Part shown: piece after piece, positions 43,378 through 54,573 of the stretch
Numbering within the stretch: the first letter of the stretch is position 1
Layout of the letters: each line of letters starts with the position of its first letter
NCBI GenBank assembly: GCA_029216955.1
Contig: JANAVB010031417.1
Span: forward strand, 20,345,778-20,409,777
Length of the DNA stretch: 64,000 nucleotides
Origin: Iris pallida
Lineage: Eukaryota; Streptophyta; Magnoliopsida; Asparagales; Iridaceae
Direction of reading: 5' to 3'
Program-made: the position numbers and the translations under genes
The notes under the pieces: model-generated
What the model saw: the letters and a program-made list of their open reading frames with translations, nothing else
What the model was told of the DNA's origin: nothing
The model's database searches: none

Positions 43378-45471
43378 ATGAGAGAGGAAGCTAGATTCGA
43401 CATGTCGGAGGACGACGGTGACGGCTCCAAGAAGGACAGGTGGGCCCCGGATCTCGGCGGCGGGTCCGCCGCCAAGATCCGGACCATCGGAGCCGTCGGA
43501 GGGGACGGGACGCGGGAGCCTTCCCTCCTCCAGTGCCCCGGCCCCCCTCCCCCGTTCTCCGACCGCGTCCTGGAGAACGTCCTCGAGGACGTCCTCCAGT
43601 TCCTCACCTCCCGCCGGGACCGCAACTCCGCCTCCCTCGTCTGCCGCTCCTGGCACCGCGCCGAGGCCCGCACCCGGCGCGAGCTCTTCGTGGGCAACTG
43701 CTACGCCGTCGCGCCCTCCCGCGCCGTCCTGCGCTTCGGGGGCGTCGAGTCGCTGGTCCTCAAGGGGAAGCCGAGGTTCGCCGACTTCAGCCTCGTCCCG
43801 CTCGAGTGGGGCGCCCGCCTCGGCCCCTGGGTCTCCGCCGCCGCCCCCGCCTATCCCTGCCTCCAGAAGCTCTGCGTCAAGCGGATGACCGTCTCCGACT
43901 CCGACCTCGGCCTCGTCGCCCGCTGCTGCCCGGGCTTCCGGGAGCTCTCCCTCGTCTGCTGCGACGGCTTCACCAGCGCGGGGCTTGCCGTCATCGCGGC
44001 GAGCTGCAGGTTAGTCGTTCCGTTCTCCCCAATCCCCCCCAGATCTAAACCCTAACCCTAGCCAAGCTAAAATTGATACATGGATCGCGGGATTGTAGGA
44101 AAATCCGGGTGCTGGATCTGATCGAGGTCTACTTGGAGGACGACGGCGACGAAGGCGAGGAGACGGTGGATTGGATTTCGATGTTCCCGGACACCGTTAC
44201 TTGCTTGGAGTCGCTGTCCTTCGAGTGCATCGCCGGACCGATCAATTTCGAGGCTCTCGAGTCTCTGGTTTCCCGCTCTCCGGCCCTCCGCCAGCTGAGA
44301 GTGGGCTCCCACGTCACTGCCAGCCAGCTTCAGCGCCTCATGCTGCACGCCCCGAGCCTCACCCATCTCGGGACCGGCTCATTCAAATCCAATGTGGTCA
44401 CCGGCCACGCTCCGCAGGAGGTGGACAACCTGGCATCGGCCTTTGCCGCTGCCCGGTCCGTCGTCTGCCTATCGGGTTTCAGCGAAATATCGCCGGAGCT
44501 ACTCCCTGCAATCTACCCGGTCTGTGCCAATCTCATCTCTCTCAACTTCAGCGTCGCACAGATCACTGCGGACCAGCTCAGACCTGTCATCCTCCAATGC
44601 CACAATCTTAAGAAGTTCTGGGTATCCATTCGCTTCCGTTGTCGACTCTACTCCTACGTTATGATTTTTTTTTTCCTTTTTCGAGTGAGTGAGTGAGTTT
44701 TGATTGGTTTCATAGGTTCTTGATACTGTCCGAGACGAAGGGCTCCAAATGGTGGCAGCGACCTGCAAGGACCTCCAGGAGATCCGTGTTTTCCCATTGG
44801 ACCCGAGGGAGGGCGCTGAGGCTTTGGTCTCCGACGTCGGTCTTACAGCGATCTCTGAGGGGTGCCCGAAGCTCCAGTCTATCCTCTACTTCAGCCAGCA
44901 AATGACCAATGCGGCCGTGGTGTCCATGGCCAGGAACTGTCGGGACCTCGTTGTTTTCCGGCTTTGCATCATGGGGCGCCACCAATCCGACCGCCTGACC
45001 CTCGAGCCTATGGATGAAGGGTTCGGAGCCATAGTGATGAACTGCAAGAAGCTTACTAGGCTTGCAGTGTCCGGATTACTAACCGACAGGGCTTTCGCCT
45101 ACATTGGCGAGCATGGGAAGTCGGTGAGGACTCTGTCTGTTGCATTTGCGGGAAGCAGTGACATGGCGTTGCGATACGTGCTCGAAGGATGCTCCAAATT
45201 GCAGAAGCTCGAGATTAGGGATTGTCCATACGGGGACCTGGGTTTGCTCTCGGGGATACACCATTACTATAACATGAGGTTCCTTTGGATGTCTTCGTGC
45301 AAGCTCACCTTGAGGGGTTGCAAGGAAGTGGCCCAGAGATTGCCTCATTTGGTCGTGGAAGATATTAGGGACAGAGCCAACGATGACGGGGAGGCAGTCG
45401 AGAAGTTGTATTTGTATCGTTCTCTTGCCGGGCCGAGGAACGACGCTCCGCCATTTGTCAAGATATTATAG
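43378..45471 (+). CDS. AFB4/AFB5-type auxin-signalling F-box protein
   Basis: Three exons: 43378-44009, 44099-44621, 44716-45471, with GT-AG introns 44010-44098 and 44622-44715. The joined frame is 1911 bp, 636 residues. An acidic N-terminal extension (MSEDDGD; residues 9-15), absent from TIR1, precedes the F-box (about 60-100, [17 protein letters not shown]). Leucine-rich repeats fill the rest. The C-terminus [13 protein letters not shown] fits the clade. Residue 133 is Arg in [12 protein letters not shown]1 has His78 there, and Arg marks AFB4/5. The Arg of VFRLCI (467) and Ser of VSGLLTD (504) correspond to TIR1 auxin/degron residues Arg403 and Ser438. The product is the substrate receptor of a nuclear SCF ubiquitin ligase that binds Aux/IAA proteins through auxin; this clade is associated with picolinate-auxin response. 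The start at 43378 mirrors AFB5; 43402 (MSEDD) is an alternative. All exons are open. Confidence 0.95.
44010..44098 (+). other. Intron 1 of the AFB4/5-like gene
   Basis: 89 bp, donor CAG|GTTAGT, acceptor TTGTAG|G. It splits a codon after its second base and restores CysArgLysIleArgValLeuAsp. It contains CCCTAACCCTAG near 44049-44061. Confidence 0.88.
44622..44715 (+). other. Intron 2 of the AFB4/5-like gene
   Basis: 94 bp, donor TGG|GTATCC, acceptor CATAG|GTT. It lies between codons (phase 0), joining LysLysPheTrp to ValLeuAspThr. It has a T-rich tract near 44665-44678. Confidence 0.88.
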
Positions 45472-45572
45472 GTCACCATTCTGACCGTCATGACCTTTCG
45501 AGAGTTAAACCATCTTCCCTGTTGCATATGGGGGAGTTGTGATGTTGAACTTGCATTGTATGCAATTGATTA

Positions 45573-45713
45573 TATGTCCCAGTGGTCGTAGTCCGTTGGG
45601 AACGGTGGAGCACCCGGCGCAGTGGCGCGGGTTCGAGCCCCCTTGGAGGCATGTCTCGGAGTATCGGAGCAAGAACCAAATGCAAAGGGGTGTATCCTTA
45701 CCAAATTTGCTAG
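45573..45713 (+). mobile_element. tRNA-derived SINE just downstream of the AFB4/5-like gene
   Basis: 141 bp flanked by a perfect 12-bp direct repeat TGCAATTGATTA (45561-45572 and 45714-45725). It contains box-A-like CCAGTGGTCGTAGTCCG and a strong box B GGGTTCGAGCCCC (45630-45641). It lies 100 bp after the stop codon and so is likely in the 3' UTR or termination region. No poly(A) tail is visible; it ends TTGCTAG, as some plant SINE families do. Confidence 0.8.
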
Positions 45714-45899
45714 TGCAATTGATTACACATTCGCTCGGCCTCGGATTACAGTCGAAGTGCCATTGCCCATACACATATGAAGAAGAACCTGAATCATCTC
45801 AAATTCATCCTGGAGATCCATTTCTAGGTCTAGAAATGAAGGTGACATATTTGGAACTCGAAACCTTTTCTCATTTTGGTCACAAGTAGGAAGGTTAGA

Positions 45900-46560
45900 T
45901 AGTTTATTTTATTTCCAAATGCTTTTTCTTCTTGGTTCTTTTTTCATATTGTGCTGTGATTTTTTAGTCCATGCTAATGCTATGATATGGCTGAGAACAT
46001 AACTTTGCTGTAGAATTTGAAGGAAGTTATTTATTTTTCTCTTCTCAGAATATTGTTTAGTTGCTAGCAATGTGGAATGATAATGAGCACAATAATAATA
46101 GATTATTATCAAACCTTTCTTTTTCTTGCAGCCCCTTATGATTTCTACATACCTAGGCTCTCATCTATTGTCAGCAAAAGTTAGGTCCTGGTCCACAAAC
46201 GAAAGAAACAATTTGATTGATTAGATAGTATTTATCGTCGTATTAGTGGACCTTTCATAGAGTTGGGTCATAGGTTCTCTATCCCTTCTATTTGATCGAA
46301 AGTCATTTGGCTTTTCATTTGGCTCATCTCTGTAGAGCTTATATAGCAATAGGAAGAGATTATTCAGTAGGCCGGCCTCGCCGTGCACCTTGATTTTCCT
46401 CCACTTGATGAGATGTAAATGAGGACTGTTCCAACTACCGCTACATGCACCCATTTTGGCATTTTCATGCCATCAAGAAAATAAGGTGCTCGATGAGCCC
46501 GGCTAGGATTATTTTTTATGGTTAGTACTTGGATTACGTTGGAATTATAAACCTTAACCT
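45900..46560. other. Intergenic DNA
   Basis: No gene recognised. A minus-strand frame at 46221-46454 (ending YERSTNTTINTI) matches nothing I know. Confidence 0.35.
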
Positions 46561-46571
46561 CTTTTATTTTT

Positions 46572-46690
46572 GGATTATTTAGTAATAGGGTCTCATATAA
46601 CATGTGTCCAAATTGTCCGACTCTAAACTCTAATGTCGAACAATTTGGAGACCCAAATCCTAAATATGAGACCATATTACTAAATAACCC
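46572..46690. mobile_element. 119-bp MITE with 10-bp target duplication
   Basis: Terminal inverted repeats GG(A/G)TTATTTAGTAATA at both ends. A second inner pairing (CTCATAT with ATATGAG; CCAAATTGT with ACAATTTGG) makes the whole element a hairpin. Perfect flanking direct repeat TTTTATTTTT (46562-46571 and 46691-46700). A 9-10 bp duplication fits Mutator-like MITEs. Confidence 0.85.
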
Positions 46691-46700
46691 TTTTATTTTT

Positions 46701-48570
46701 TGTTAGGAAAAGGAATTCTGAATGGCCCAGCTCAATTATTAGAGGATTGGATCTCAGTATTAAATTTGGAGCTCTCTGCGATGTGGGACTTGCATTAACA
46801 AATGCAAGATTACAGCACATGTTGAGCTTTTTATGATCTGGAGGAAATGATTAAGCTAAAAGTCTGTGGATCTTTATATTTGCTTACACCAACATAGTGT
46901 GTAGAGGGAGCACATATTTGTCTCCAAAACTTGTGTACAAAATATTTTTCTCTTATAAAAATAAAGAATAAAAGACATATTGATTAGGAGAGGAGACATG
47001 TTTGGTACACAAATTTTGAGGACAACAGATATGCTCAAGTGTGTAGGTAGACATGGTTCACTTTGATGGCTTTGGAGAGCTTGATCGAAACCATAACTTT
47101 TTCCTGATTGTGGCTTGGTGCTTATCTATCCTCTAAGTACTCGACAATGACCAGGTTCTCATGAAAATTCGATTGGGCCGAGGGTGCTACTGACTACTGA
47201 GGGAACAAAGCACCCATTGTTCTACATTTCTGCCATTAGACTTTTGTAAAGAGAAGGAAATGCAAAAAAGAGGCAAATGACAGTATTTGTAGACCATTCC
47301 AATTTCTTCTTGTTGAATTTCTTGTACAAATCCTTCTCAACGAACCAGTAACTGGTTTGACAACAGAATGATCAGTGTGAACTGCAAGAGAAGCAACAAA
47401 ACAAGAGAAAACCAAAAAAAAAAAAAAAAACCATTGTAGGTGATTGCTAATAGTTTTTAGCCGGTCTGTTTGTTGGAGGTTGTCAGAACTAGGTCTGTTT
47501 GTTGGTGGCGGTCATAACTACCGTTGCTCAACATGAGAATCAACCTCTATTCGTCGATCCGTTCCTATAAACCAACAAGTTCATATATTGTACGACTTTG
47601 GGAACGTTATGGATTATCACCACACTTTCGTTCGATCACACGCAGAGGTGCTGTGTAGACTTCTTGGAACGAGTGCTTAGCCATGAAGCAAAAACCACTC
47701 TTCCACTGGAGGGACTCCTCTCTATTTTGCTCATCGAGATTGCTTTCACCAAGATCTTGAGCTCTCTTTGTATAGGATGACCGACGAAGCTGACCATGTA
47801 GTTGATCGGGCACACAACAACTGACGCGCTACACATTTTGCAACTGCGCTGCTACGACGAAACTACTCGCTTGGCTACGGTGAGACTACCAGAGTGCGCC
47901 TCTGCCTGCATAGCAACCACGTCGCTACCCGCTACACAACCACGCCCCGCTATGGTGAAGCTACTAGTATAGCTACTCGCTTGCCTACGACGAGGTTACC
48001 GGAGTGTGTCCAGAGAGACCCGCTTTGTGTTTGATGCGTGCATGCAAAGTGTAAAACGCATCATTAACATGTCACTTTGCCCCCTTCGTCCAAGCCCAAG
48101 CCTGAAGGAGTTTTTCTAAGAAATAATGATAAAAACTTGTGTTGTTTGTGGGATTTAAACATTACCCGCTAGAAAAATTCTCTGCCATACTTTCTACTTG
48201 AGCTAAATTGTCATACGAGTTGTCACATTCCAGTTCCACAGAATCATAAGTCTCCACCGGACATGATGTCATACAAGTATAAATTGTACTTGTACAAGGC
48301 AAAAACAAACAAGATCGATAAAATATCTCTGAAATAAAGTCATTGCAGCAAAAAATAAATAAAAAAGTTGATAGACACAAGATATATGAAAAATAATTCT
48401 TTTTATTGAAAATGTAATAAAAACTTGTATGTTGATTGTGGAGTAAGATTTATGCCAAGAAATTAAATCGGACCGAATCATTAATGCACCAATGCACCTA
48501 ACCCCAACATCTCTCATATTTCTCGGTGGAAGAGTATTGTTTAGCAACAATTAAGCAAGTATTTGTGTTC
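46701..48570. other. Intergenic DNA with a possible LTR-leader remnant
   Basis: No gene recognised. The segment 47840-48010 contains repeats of GCTACGACGA(A/G)/CTACTCGCTTG(G/C)CTACG-type motifs, more GC-rich than its surroundings. An (A)18 tract lies at 47413-47430. Confidence 0.35.
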
Positions 48571-48572
48571 GA

Positions 48573-48775
48573 TCCATTTTTGTTCATCCACCAAACTAGT
48601 GTTTGTTCATCCTCCAATAAAGGAATAATACGTGTCAAATTTTTTTAGTCAAAGCTATTTTGAATGTTTACAAAACCACGTTCAAATTGGTTTATGTTGA
48701 ATAATTTGACACGTGTCAATTTTTTGTTCAAGGGTGAACAAACATCCTAGTTTTGGTGGATGAACAAAAATGGAC
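48573..48775. mobile_element. Foldback MITE of about 200 bp
   Basis: Inverted termini of roughly 40 bp: CCATTTTTGTTCATCCACCA at the left (about 48576) pairs with TGGTGGATGAACAAAAATGG at the right (to about 48775), continuing as CTAGTGTTTGTTCA with TGAACAAACATCCTAG. Inner arms (ACGTGTCAAATT; AATTTGACACGTGTC) also pair. No clear target duplication. Confidence 0.7.
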
Positions 48776-48949
48776 TCATTGTGTTCAATTCTAGCTCCAA
48801 CCCTATTGTCTTGTTTTGTGTTGTGATTCCTATGTGGCATGAGGTACAAGACAATGTCTTTCCTATTTGGCAAGATGATATTCACACAAGAAAATGAGAT
48901 AAAAAAAAGTGCTCTCCAATGCAAAAGTATTGAGCAGACAATAAAAGTA

Positions 48950-49887
48950 GATAAATTTTGAGTCGCACCCCACTTGTTTTACCCAAATTCAAGGTGCACC
49001 CCACACAATTTGCATAATGCAAGACACCCCATAATTTTGACGGTTTTCGTCCTTCGTTAACGGTCAACTCCTTTGACCCATTTCTTTGGACGAAAATGTC
49101 CTCTTCTTCCCCGCGACCCCAGTTCCAAGACGCGCCTCGCTGCGCGCATGCCCCCCGCCGGCTAACGCCCCCCCCCCCCCCCGTCCCACCCTCGCGCCCC
49201 CCTCCCCCCCCTCCCCCGCTGCCTGCCGCGCGCTCCCTCCGACGACTGCCGTCGTTGTTGCTGCTGCCGCTGCTACTGTTGTTGTTGCTGCTGCTGGGGG
49301 CGGAGCGGGAGAGGGGGCGGAGAGGGGGCGCGGCAGCCGCAGCGGCGGGGCGGAGCGGGAGCGGGGGAGGAGGGCAAAGCTGGGAGGCACGGCAGCCGCA
49401 GCGGCGGGGCGGGGCAGCGACAGTGGTGGTGGCGGCTATGATGGCGCGGCAGCCGCAGCGGCGGGGCGGGGCGGGGCGCGACAGTGACGGGGCGGAGCGA
49501 TGGTGATGGTGATGGTGATGGTGATGGTGATGGTGATGGTGATGGTGAAGGTGGTGGTGGTGGTGGTGGTGATGGTGATGGTGATGGTGATGGTGAAGGT
49601 TGTGGTTGTAGTGGTGGTGGTGGCTGTGATGGGCGCGGCAGCGACGGGGAGCGGCGGGACGCGCCGGGGCGGGGCGCGGCAGCGGCGGGACGGGAGAGGG
49701 GGCAGAGCATTAGGATTAGGATTTGGGTTTGGGGAGGATATTTTCGTCCAAAATTATCGGTCAACCACGTTGACCGTTGGTCTTCGACGGAATCCGTCAA
49801 AAGTGGAGGATAACGTACATTATGGTAAAGCAGTGGAGTGCACCTTAAATATGGGTAAAGCAAGTGGGGTGCGACTCAAAATTTCTC
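48950..49887. mobile_element. Mutator-like non-autonomous element with about 150-bp TIRs and GC-rich core
   Basis: Termini GA(T/G)AAATTTTGAGTCGCACC are inverted, and the inverted similarity continues about 150 bp (GACGGTTTTCGTCC / GACGGATTCCGTCG; CGGTCAAC; GGACGAAAATGTCC / GGATATTTTCGTCC). Flanks are ATAAAAGTA (48941-48949) and AAAAAAGTA (49888-49896), a 9-bp duplication with one mismatch. The core (49130-49700) is extremely GC-rich, with CCGCAGCGGCGG(G/C)GCGG units and a (GGTGAT)n array at 49500-49600. No transposase. The Gly/Asp, Pro and Val frames across it are simple-repeat artefacts. Confidence 0.82.
49500..49625. repeat. (GGTGAT)n minisatellite inside the Mutator-like element
   Basis: Runs of GGTGAT interrupted by GGTGAAGGTGGTGG. 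It lies between CGG-rich units. Confidence 0.95.
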
Positions 49888-50155
49888 AAAAAAGTATTTT
49901 TTCCTACTTCCAAGACAACTCCTCAACTTCTTCATTTTTTTTATAAATATTTCTATTTATAATTGATGATGTGGAGACAAAGTCATTGTGAAGTGCATTG
50001 TCTAGATCTAGACAACCAACTTCACATTGTCCTTGCCATGTCAACTTCATGATTTATTCTACATTTACATTGGAGAAGAATTTTTAAAATAAAAGTTTGT
50101 CATTCCTATGTGGCAACCATTTTTTTTTAGACTCACAATAGGGTTGGAGATGCTC

Positions 50156-50641
50156 TAACTAAAGGCATTCTGAGTAAATTTAGAACCATTAGGCAAGTGT
50201 CCATTGAATTTAGTATTGCTGTTGGAGTTGAAGGTCAAATTATTGGATTCTCAATGTGGTAGCACTTATGGTCTCTCCCCACTTTCAAGTAGGTTTTATA
50301 GAGGCATTAGTAGTAGCTTATCTTCTTTGACAGCAAGTCAAGTGTAATATGGTCTCTCCCCACTTTCAAAGAAGAGAGGGAACTTCTAAGAGGACTCCTC
50401 TTTTGAAAAGATTGAATATATGGTATTCTTTCGCCCACCTTCAACCACTGCAAGCCATTGATTCTCCTATTTGGCATTAACATGTCATTATCTATACTAA
50501 AGTCAAGATTTCACCGTCCAAAACTATCCTTACCTATGCCTACTAATTAAAATTATTTACTAAATTTAACATAGATAGTTCGGTAATTATGTATCGGAAA
50601 AAAATTTTTTAAGATGGATTGTTGTTTACTCTTCTCAAATA

Positions 50642-50721
<80 letters not shown>

Positions 50722-51000
50722 TATTTGCTATTTTCAAGTACTATAAAATATGTGTAATACATGTGCATATATGCTCGATATATTTTTCTTGTGGAATTCA
50801 AAACTATTCGAATTTGTTCTTACAGAAGCACCTTGTTTAACATCTACCACCGTCCTTTTTAGCCTCTTAATATATTTTGTCTAGAATTCTTTTGAGGAAT
50901 TCGGAGGCAATAAGGAGCGTAACCGACCGAAAATATTTTAATGTACTTTGACAAATAAGAGGCCAGGTTATGAGTAGAGGATGAATCTATAATATAAAGC
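50156..51000. other. Intergenic DNA with an 80-bp (TA)n tract
   Basis: Two copies of TATGGTCTCTCCCCACTTTCAA near 50268 and 50349, and a (TA)n run at 50644-50718. No gene recognised. Confidence 0.5.
50644..50718. repeat. (TA)n microsatellite
   Basis: About 37 TA units in intergenic DNA. Confidence 0.95.
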
Positions 51001-51086
51001 ACATGTTGGCCCGACCAATGTGCTTTGGTTCAACGATGATGAAAGAACTAAATTGTCCCTCTCTCTATAAGAGAGGAGGAGGTCCC

Positions 51087-51886
51087 ATGTTGGTGCGGAG
51101 CAACCGATTGTTCCAACGGCACCCCCGCATCCAGCTTCTCTTGCACCGTCCCTCCCTCCGCCGTCTCCGTTCCATCCTTACCCATGCCGTCGCCGGCCTC
51201 TTCCGCAACCTTTTCGTTGCAAGCAGCCTCCTCCACCGCGCCGCCGACGCCGATCCTTCCTTCGCCGCCTCCCTCTTCTCCGCCATGACCAACCCCAACC
51301 CCTTCTCCTTCAACACCGTCATCGCCATCTCCGCCGACCTACTCTCCATCTACTCCCAAATGCTCCGCCGCCGCGTCCTTTCCGACTCCCACACCTTCTT
51401 TTCCTTGCTCACACCACCGCCGCCGCCGTCGCCACCAGGTCGCTCCACACACAACTCCTCCTTCTCGGATTCTGGTCCGATCCCTTCGTGCAGACCGTCC
51501 TGCTCACCGCCTACTCTCGACGCGGCTCCGCCGACCACGTCCTGCGGGTGTTCGACGGAATGCCGCACATGGACGTCGTCTCCTGGACCGCCGCCGTTTC
51601 GGGCCTCGCCGCCCTCGGACGTCCCGCGACGGCCCTGCGCGTCTTCGTCTCCATGAGGCCCCACGCCGCCCCGAATGCCGCTACCGTGGTCTTTGCCGTG
51701 TCTACCTCCGCCGGGCTCGGGTCCCTGTCGCTGGCCCGGTGCCTGCACGCCTACGTCGAGAAGGTCGGATTCGGAGGCCGCGTCTCCGTCCGGAACTCTC
51801 TGGTGCTGGTTCGGTGCCTGTACGCCTACGTCGAGAAGGCCGAATTCGTGTCCGTGTCATTATGGCATGGGTTATCCACTAGTTAA
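51087..51886 (+). pseudogene. PLS-type pentatricopeptide repeat (PPR) pseudogene, 5' fragment
   Basis: From ATG 51087 the frame reads an organellar-PPR N-terminus (MLVRSNRLFQRHPRIQLLLH; LFRNLFVASSLLHRAADADP; SLFSAMTNPNPFSFNTVIA). Near 51410 the frame shifts by one: upstream DSHTFFSLLT, downstream RSLHTQLLLLGFWSDPFVQT and VLRVFDGMPHMDVVSWTAAVSG, clear P/L/S motif PPR sequence. The second frame ends near 51886 in AT-rich DNA after a partial internal repeat (RCLHAYVEK / RCLYAYVEK). Only about three repeats are present, where family members usually have ten or more and an E/DYW tail. PPR proteins bind organellar RNA; this copy is truncated and frameshifted. The GC-rich composition contrasts with both flanks. 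Confidence 0.8.
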
Positions 51887-51894
51887 ACTATAAA

Positions 51895-52695
51895 ACGGGT
51901 TATCCACTAGTTAAACTATAAAAGACCTAACGAAAGAAAGTTATTAATTTACCACTACTAGAGTTCCAACTGCTCACCTCAAGTTTTTTTCTTTGCATGT
52001 GCTTAATACTTGGAATATGACATCCATTAAAGTAGTGTCCTTTAGCAATGCAAACTTTTGTCTGTTCCTCCGACCACCAAACACAATCTCACAAGAAGAC
52101 AACAGTATTAGTCTTTCAAACTGGGTCCTCACAACACTATTTCAGTTTTTTCTTCAAGGGAGCAGAAATAACACTGAGTTAATATTTAAGGGATATGTTA
52201 TAAATTTACAAAAAATATATTCAATCATTTAGTGGCTAGTGGACTTTAAGAGGCATTATATAGAAGTCATAAAAAATATCAATCATAATGTAGCTAAAGC
52301 ACTTTCATCTCAAGACTTGTTAGGTATGAAGCTTATTATTTAACCCAGTCATTATTGGTTCTGATTGTTCTAAATATACGATATTCAAAGACAATAATCA
52401 TGGAAATCGAAAACCTAGACTGAGAGAGAGGAGTGGTGGGGTGGGGTTTGGGGGGGGTGGGGTGGGGTTGAGAGTGCTTCAAACTTCAAACTACAGGTAA
52501 TTTTTAAAAATATTAGGAAAAGAAAATAATCCATACCACTTCCCGGTTTCGTCACAAATTTCTTATAAGGTGCTAACGGTGTCCTAAAAGCAACATCCGC
52601 CGATCCATGGTCGGCATCGTTTATGGTTGAGACTAGAACGATATCTGATCGTCTTCGAGCCCCCCCAACTTTCGTTCTTGATTAATAAAAATATT

Positions 52696-52729
<34 letters not shown>

Positions 52730-53794
52730 CAAATCCAAGAATTTCACCTGTGACTATGAAATACGAATGCACCTGACTGTCCCTCTTAATCATTACTCCG
52801 ATCTCGAAGGCCAACACAATAGGATCGAAATTCTGTGATGTTATCCAATGCTAATATATACAGAGCGAAGGCTTGCTTTGAGCACTCTAATTTTTTTTCA
52901 AAGTAACGACGCCGGAGGCACGACCCGGCCAGTTAAGACCCAGAGCTTATCTGCTATTCAGTACAATTGGACAACCCATCTTCTTTTTTTTTCTTTTTCT
53001 TTTTTTTGCAGTAAAAATGGCATTCCATGCATTGGGGATAAGTTACAAGGAAGAGGCAGCCATTTTCTTTAACCACACTGCAGATGAAGTAGTCTTTGTC
53101 TGGAAACCCAATGAATCTACAAATAGTTTCTCCCACAACTTACAGCCTCATGTATTTATGCTGTGTTATTGATAGAGATTCAATCTGACGAGCAGCAGCA
53201 TTGGCCACCCACCCATTAAGGACTTCATCTGTCATAATGGTCAAAAATAACTTTTAGAACTCTAGTCAACACTCAGCAATGCCCATGGCCAACTTAGACT
53301 GCAAGTGTAACATCAATTGTAGATGAGAGAAATTGATGGAAATATCGATTCCTCGAAGAATGTCGAGGATCTTTTGATCAAGAGTCCGGTTAAAGGAACT
53401 AGAGTCCATTTAAAACATACCAATCCCTTACCCTTGTTAGCAATCATCCGAATAAAACTCGTACTATACGCAAATTTTTCTGTATCTTTCAGAAACGTAT
53501 AATATTTGCGTACTTTTGAAAGATTTGAATTAGTACGAAATTTTTTAACCATACGAAATTTTAAACGTGTTTCGTATAAAATATTGAAAATATTAGCACA
53601 AACAACGTGGTGGGAATCTGTTTAATTAACTAAATTTGACAACATATTTAAGAATGTGAAGTTTCTAACCTCAATATTTCTTTTTTTGAATATTTGACCG
53701 ATTTTTTTAGCGTATTTTATTTGTACTTAGCCGATTTATACTCGTACTTTTGTCGTCCTGAATTTTTTTCGTTTGCCGAATTGCTAACAAGGTC
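51895..53794. other. Intergenic DNA
   Basis: No gene recognised. It starts with a tandem AACGGGTTATCCACTAGTTAAACTATAAAA(G) duplication at 51870-51920. G-rich tract at 52433-52470. The minus-strand frame 52817-52584 (MLAFEIGVMIKRDSQVHSYF) is not identifiable. Confidence 0.4.
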
Positions 53795-53802
53795 CCTGAC
53801 TA

Positions 53803-54573
53803 CAGGGTCGGCTCCAGCATTTTGGAGGTCCTAAACATGTCCCAAAAATGAGGCCCTCATCCCTCTATATAAATTTTTTTTATAATGCAAAACCTAGCAA
53901 ATTCAAATTACAATATAATTAGTACTAAGCAACTCCAAGTTCTAAATTTATAACAAAGTTTCTGGATGTATTCACGTTATACTATAAACAACTGGTTGGT
54001 AGAATATGGATAAAAAATTGTTCATATGCAAAGTAGTCGAAGATGACATATTATGACATGGGTCCTAAAATTTTCCGTTGCAAGAATGAAGATAAATATG
54101 GATGAAACTTTACAGAAGATGAAATCAAGAATCATATACAATTTTTTTTTGATGCAATGAAGCATGAAATTATTCATATAAAGGATAAAAATACATTAAA
54201 AAAATTGCCAATAACAACATCATCAAGGGCCAGGCAAGCTCCCTAGTCTCCACTAGTGCTGACTCTTTCTCACCAAGTAAAAAAATAATCATAAAAAAAA
54301 AAGAGTAGGTGCAAAGAAAGGTCAACCTCAATCAAGAAGGATCAGGTTCCTTCTTGTCGTGATCGTAAAATCGCTTCAGGTTTGATCGCCGGAAAGAAGC
54401 AAAAAAAGAAGAAGATGCTATTAGAGATTAAAAGAGAGAGATGATATTATCTTAGCAAAAACTAAGTGGAAAGGAAGAGAGCGTTTTATTTATTTTTTCT
54501 AGATTTTTTGTGAGAGAGGAGATAAGAGGTGCCTTAGAAAATATGATGCTGCCTCCCCCTGGAGCCGCCTATG
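53803..54573. mobile_element. hAT-like non-autonomous element (771 bp)
   Basis: Left terminus CAGGGTCGGCTCCAG and right terminus (reverse strand) CATAGGCGGCTCCAG. Flanking 8-bp repeats CCTGACTA (53795-53802) and CCTGACTG (54574-54581), seven of eight matching. The CA-start terminus and 8-bp duplication are hAT features. No transposase frame. Confidence 0.78.

Larger units (their letters stand above)
48791..50155. mobile_element. Harbinger/Tourist-like element, second copy, carrying a nested Mutator-like element
   Basis: The right end GGGTTGGAGATGCTC|TAA (to 50155) and the left end (TCTAGCTCCAACCCTATTGTC, slightly decayed) match the termini of the element at 57331-57778. Internal segments also match (CAATGCAAAAGTATTGAG; CTACTTCCAAGACAACT; CTAGACAA). 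Without the 938-bp insert at 48950 its length would be about 420 bp, close to the 448-bp copy. Confidence 0.72.

Noticed and set aside
43418..44048. Second and third frames of 150-200 codons over AFB exon 1
   Set aside because: Shadows of a GC-rich exon; the F-box frame is the conserved one.
46221..46454. Possible organelle-derived insertion
   Set aside because: The minus-strand peptide looks protein-like but I could not match it to any plastid or mitochondrial gene I know; a BLAST against organelle genomes would decide.
49484..49946. (Gly-Asp)n and (Met-Val)n frames
   Set aside because: Translation of the GGTGAT minisatellite.
52584..52817. Small minus-strand protein gene
   Set aside because: No recognised domain, no promoter or intron support, and AT-rich surroundings; not enough evidence.
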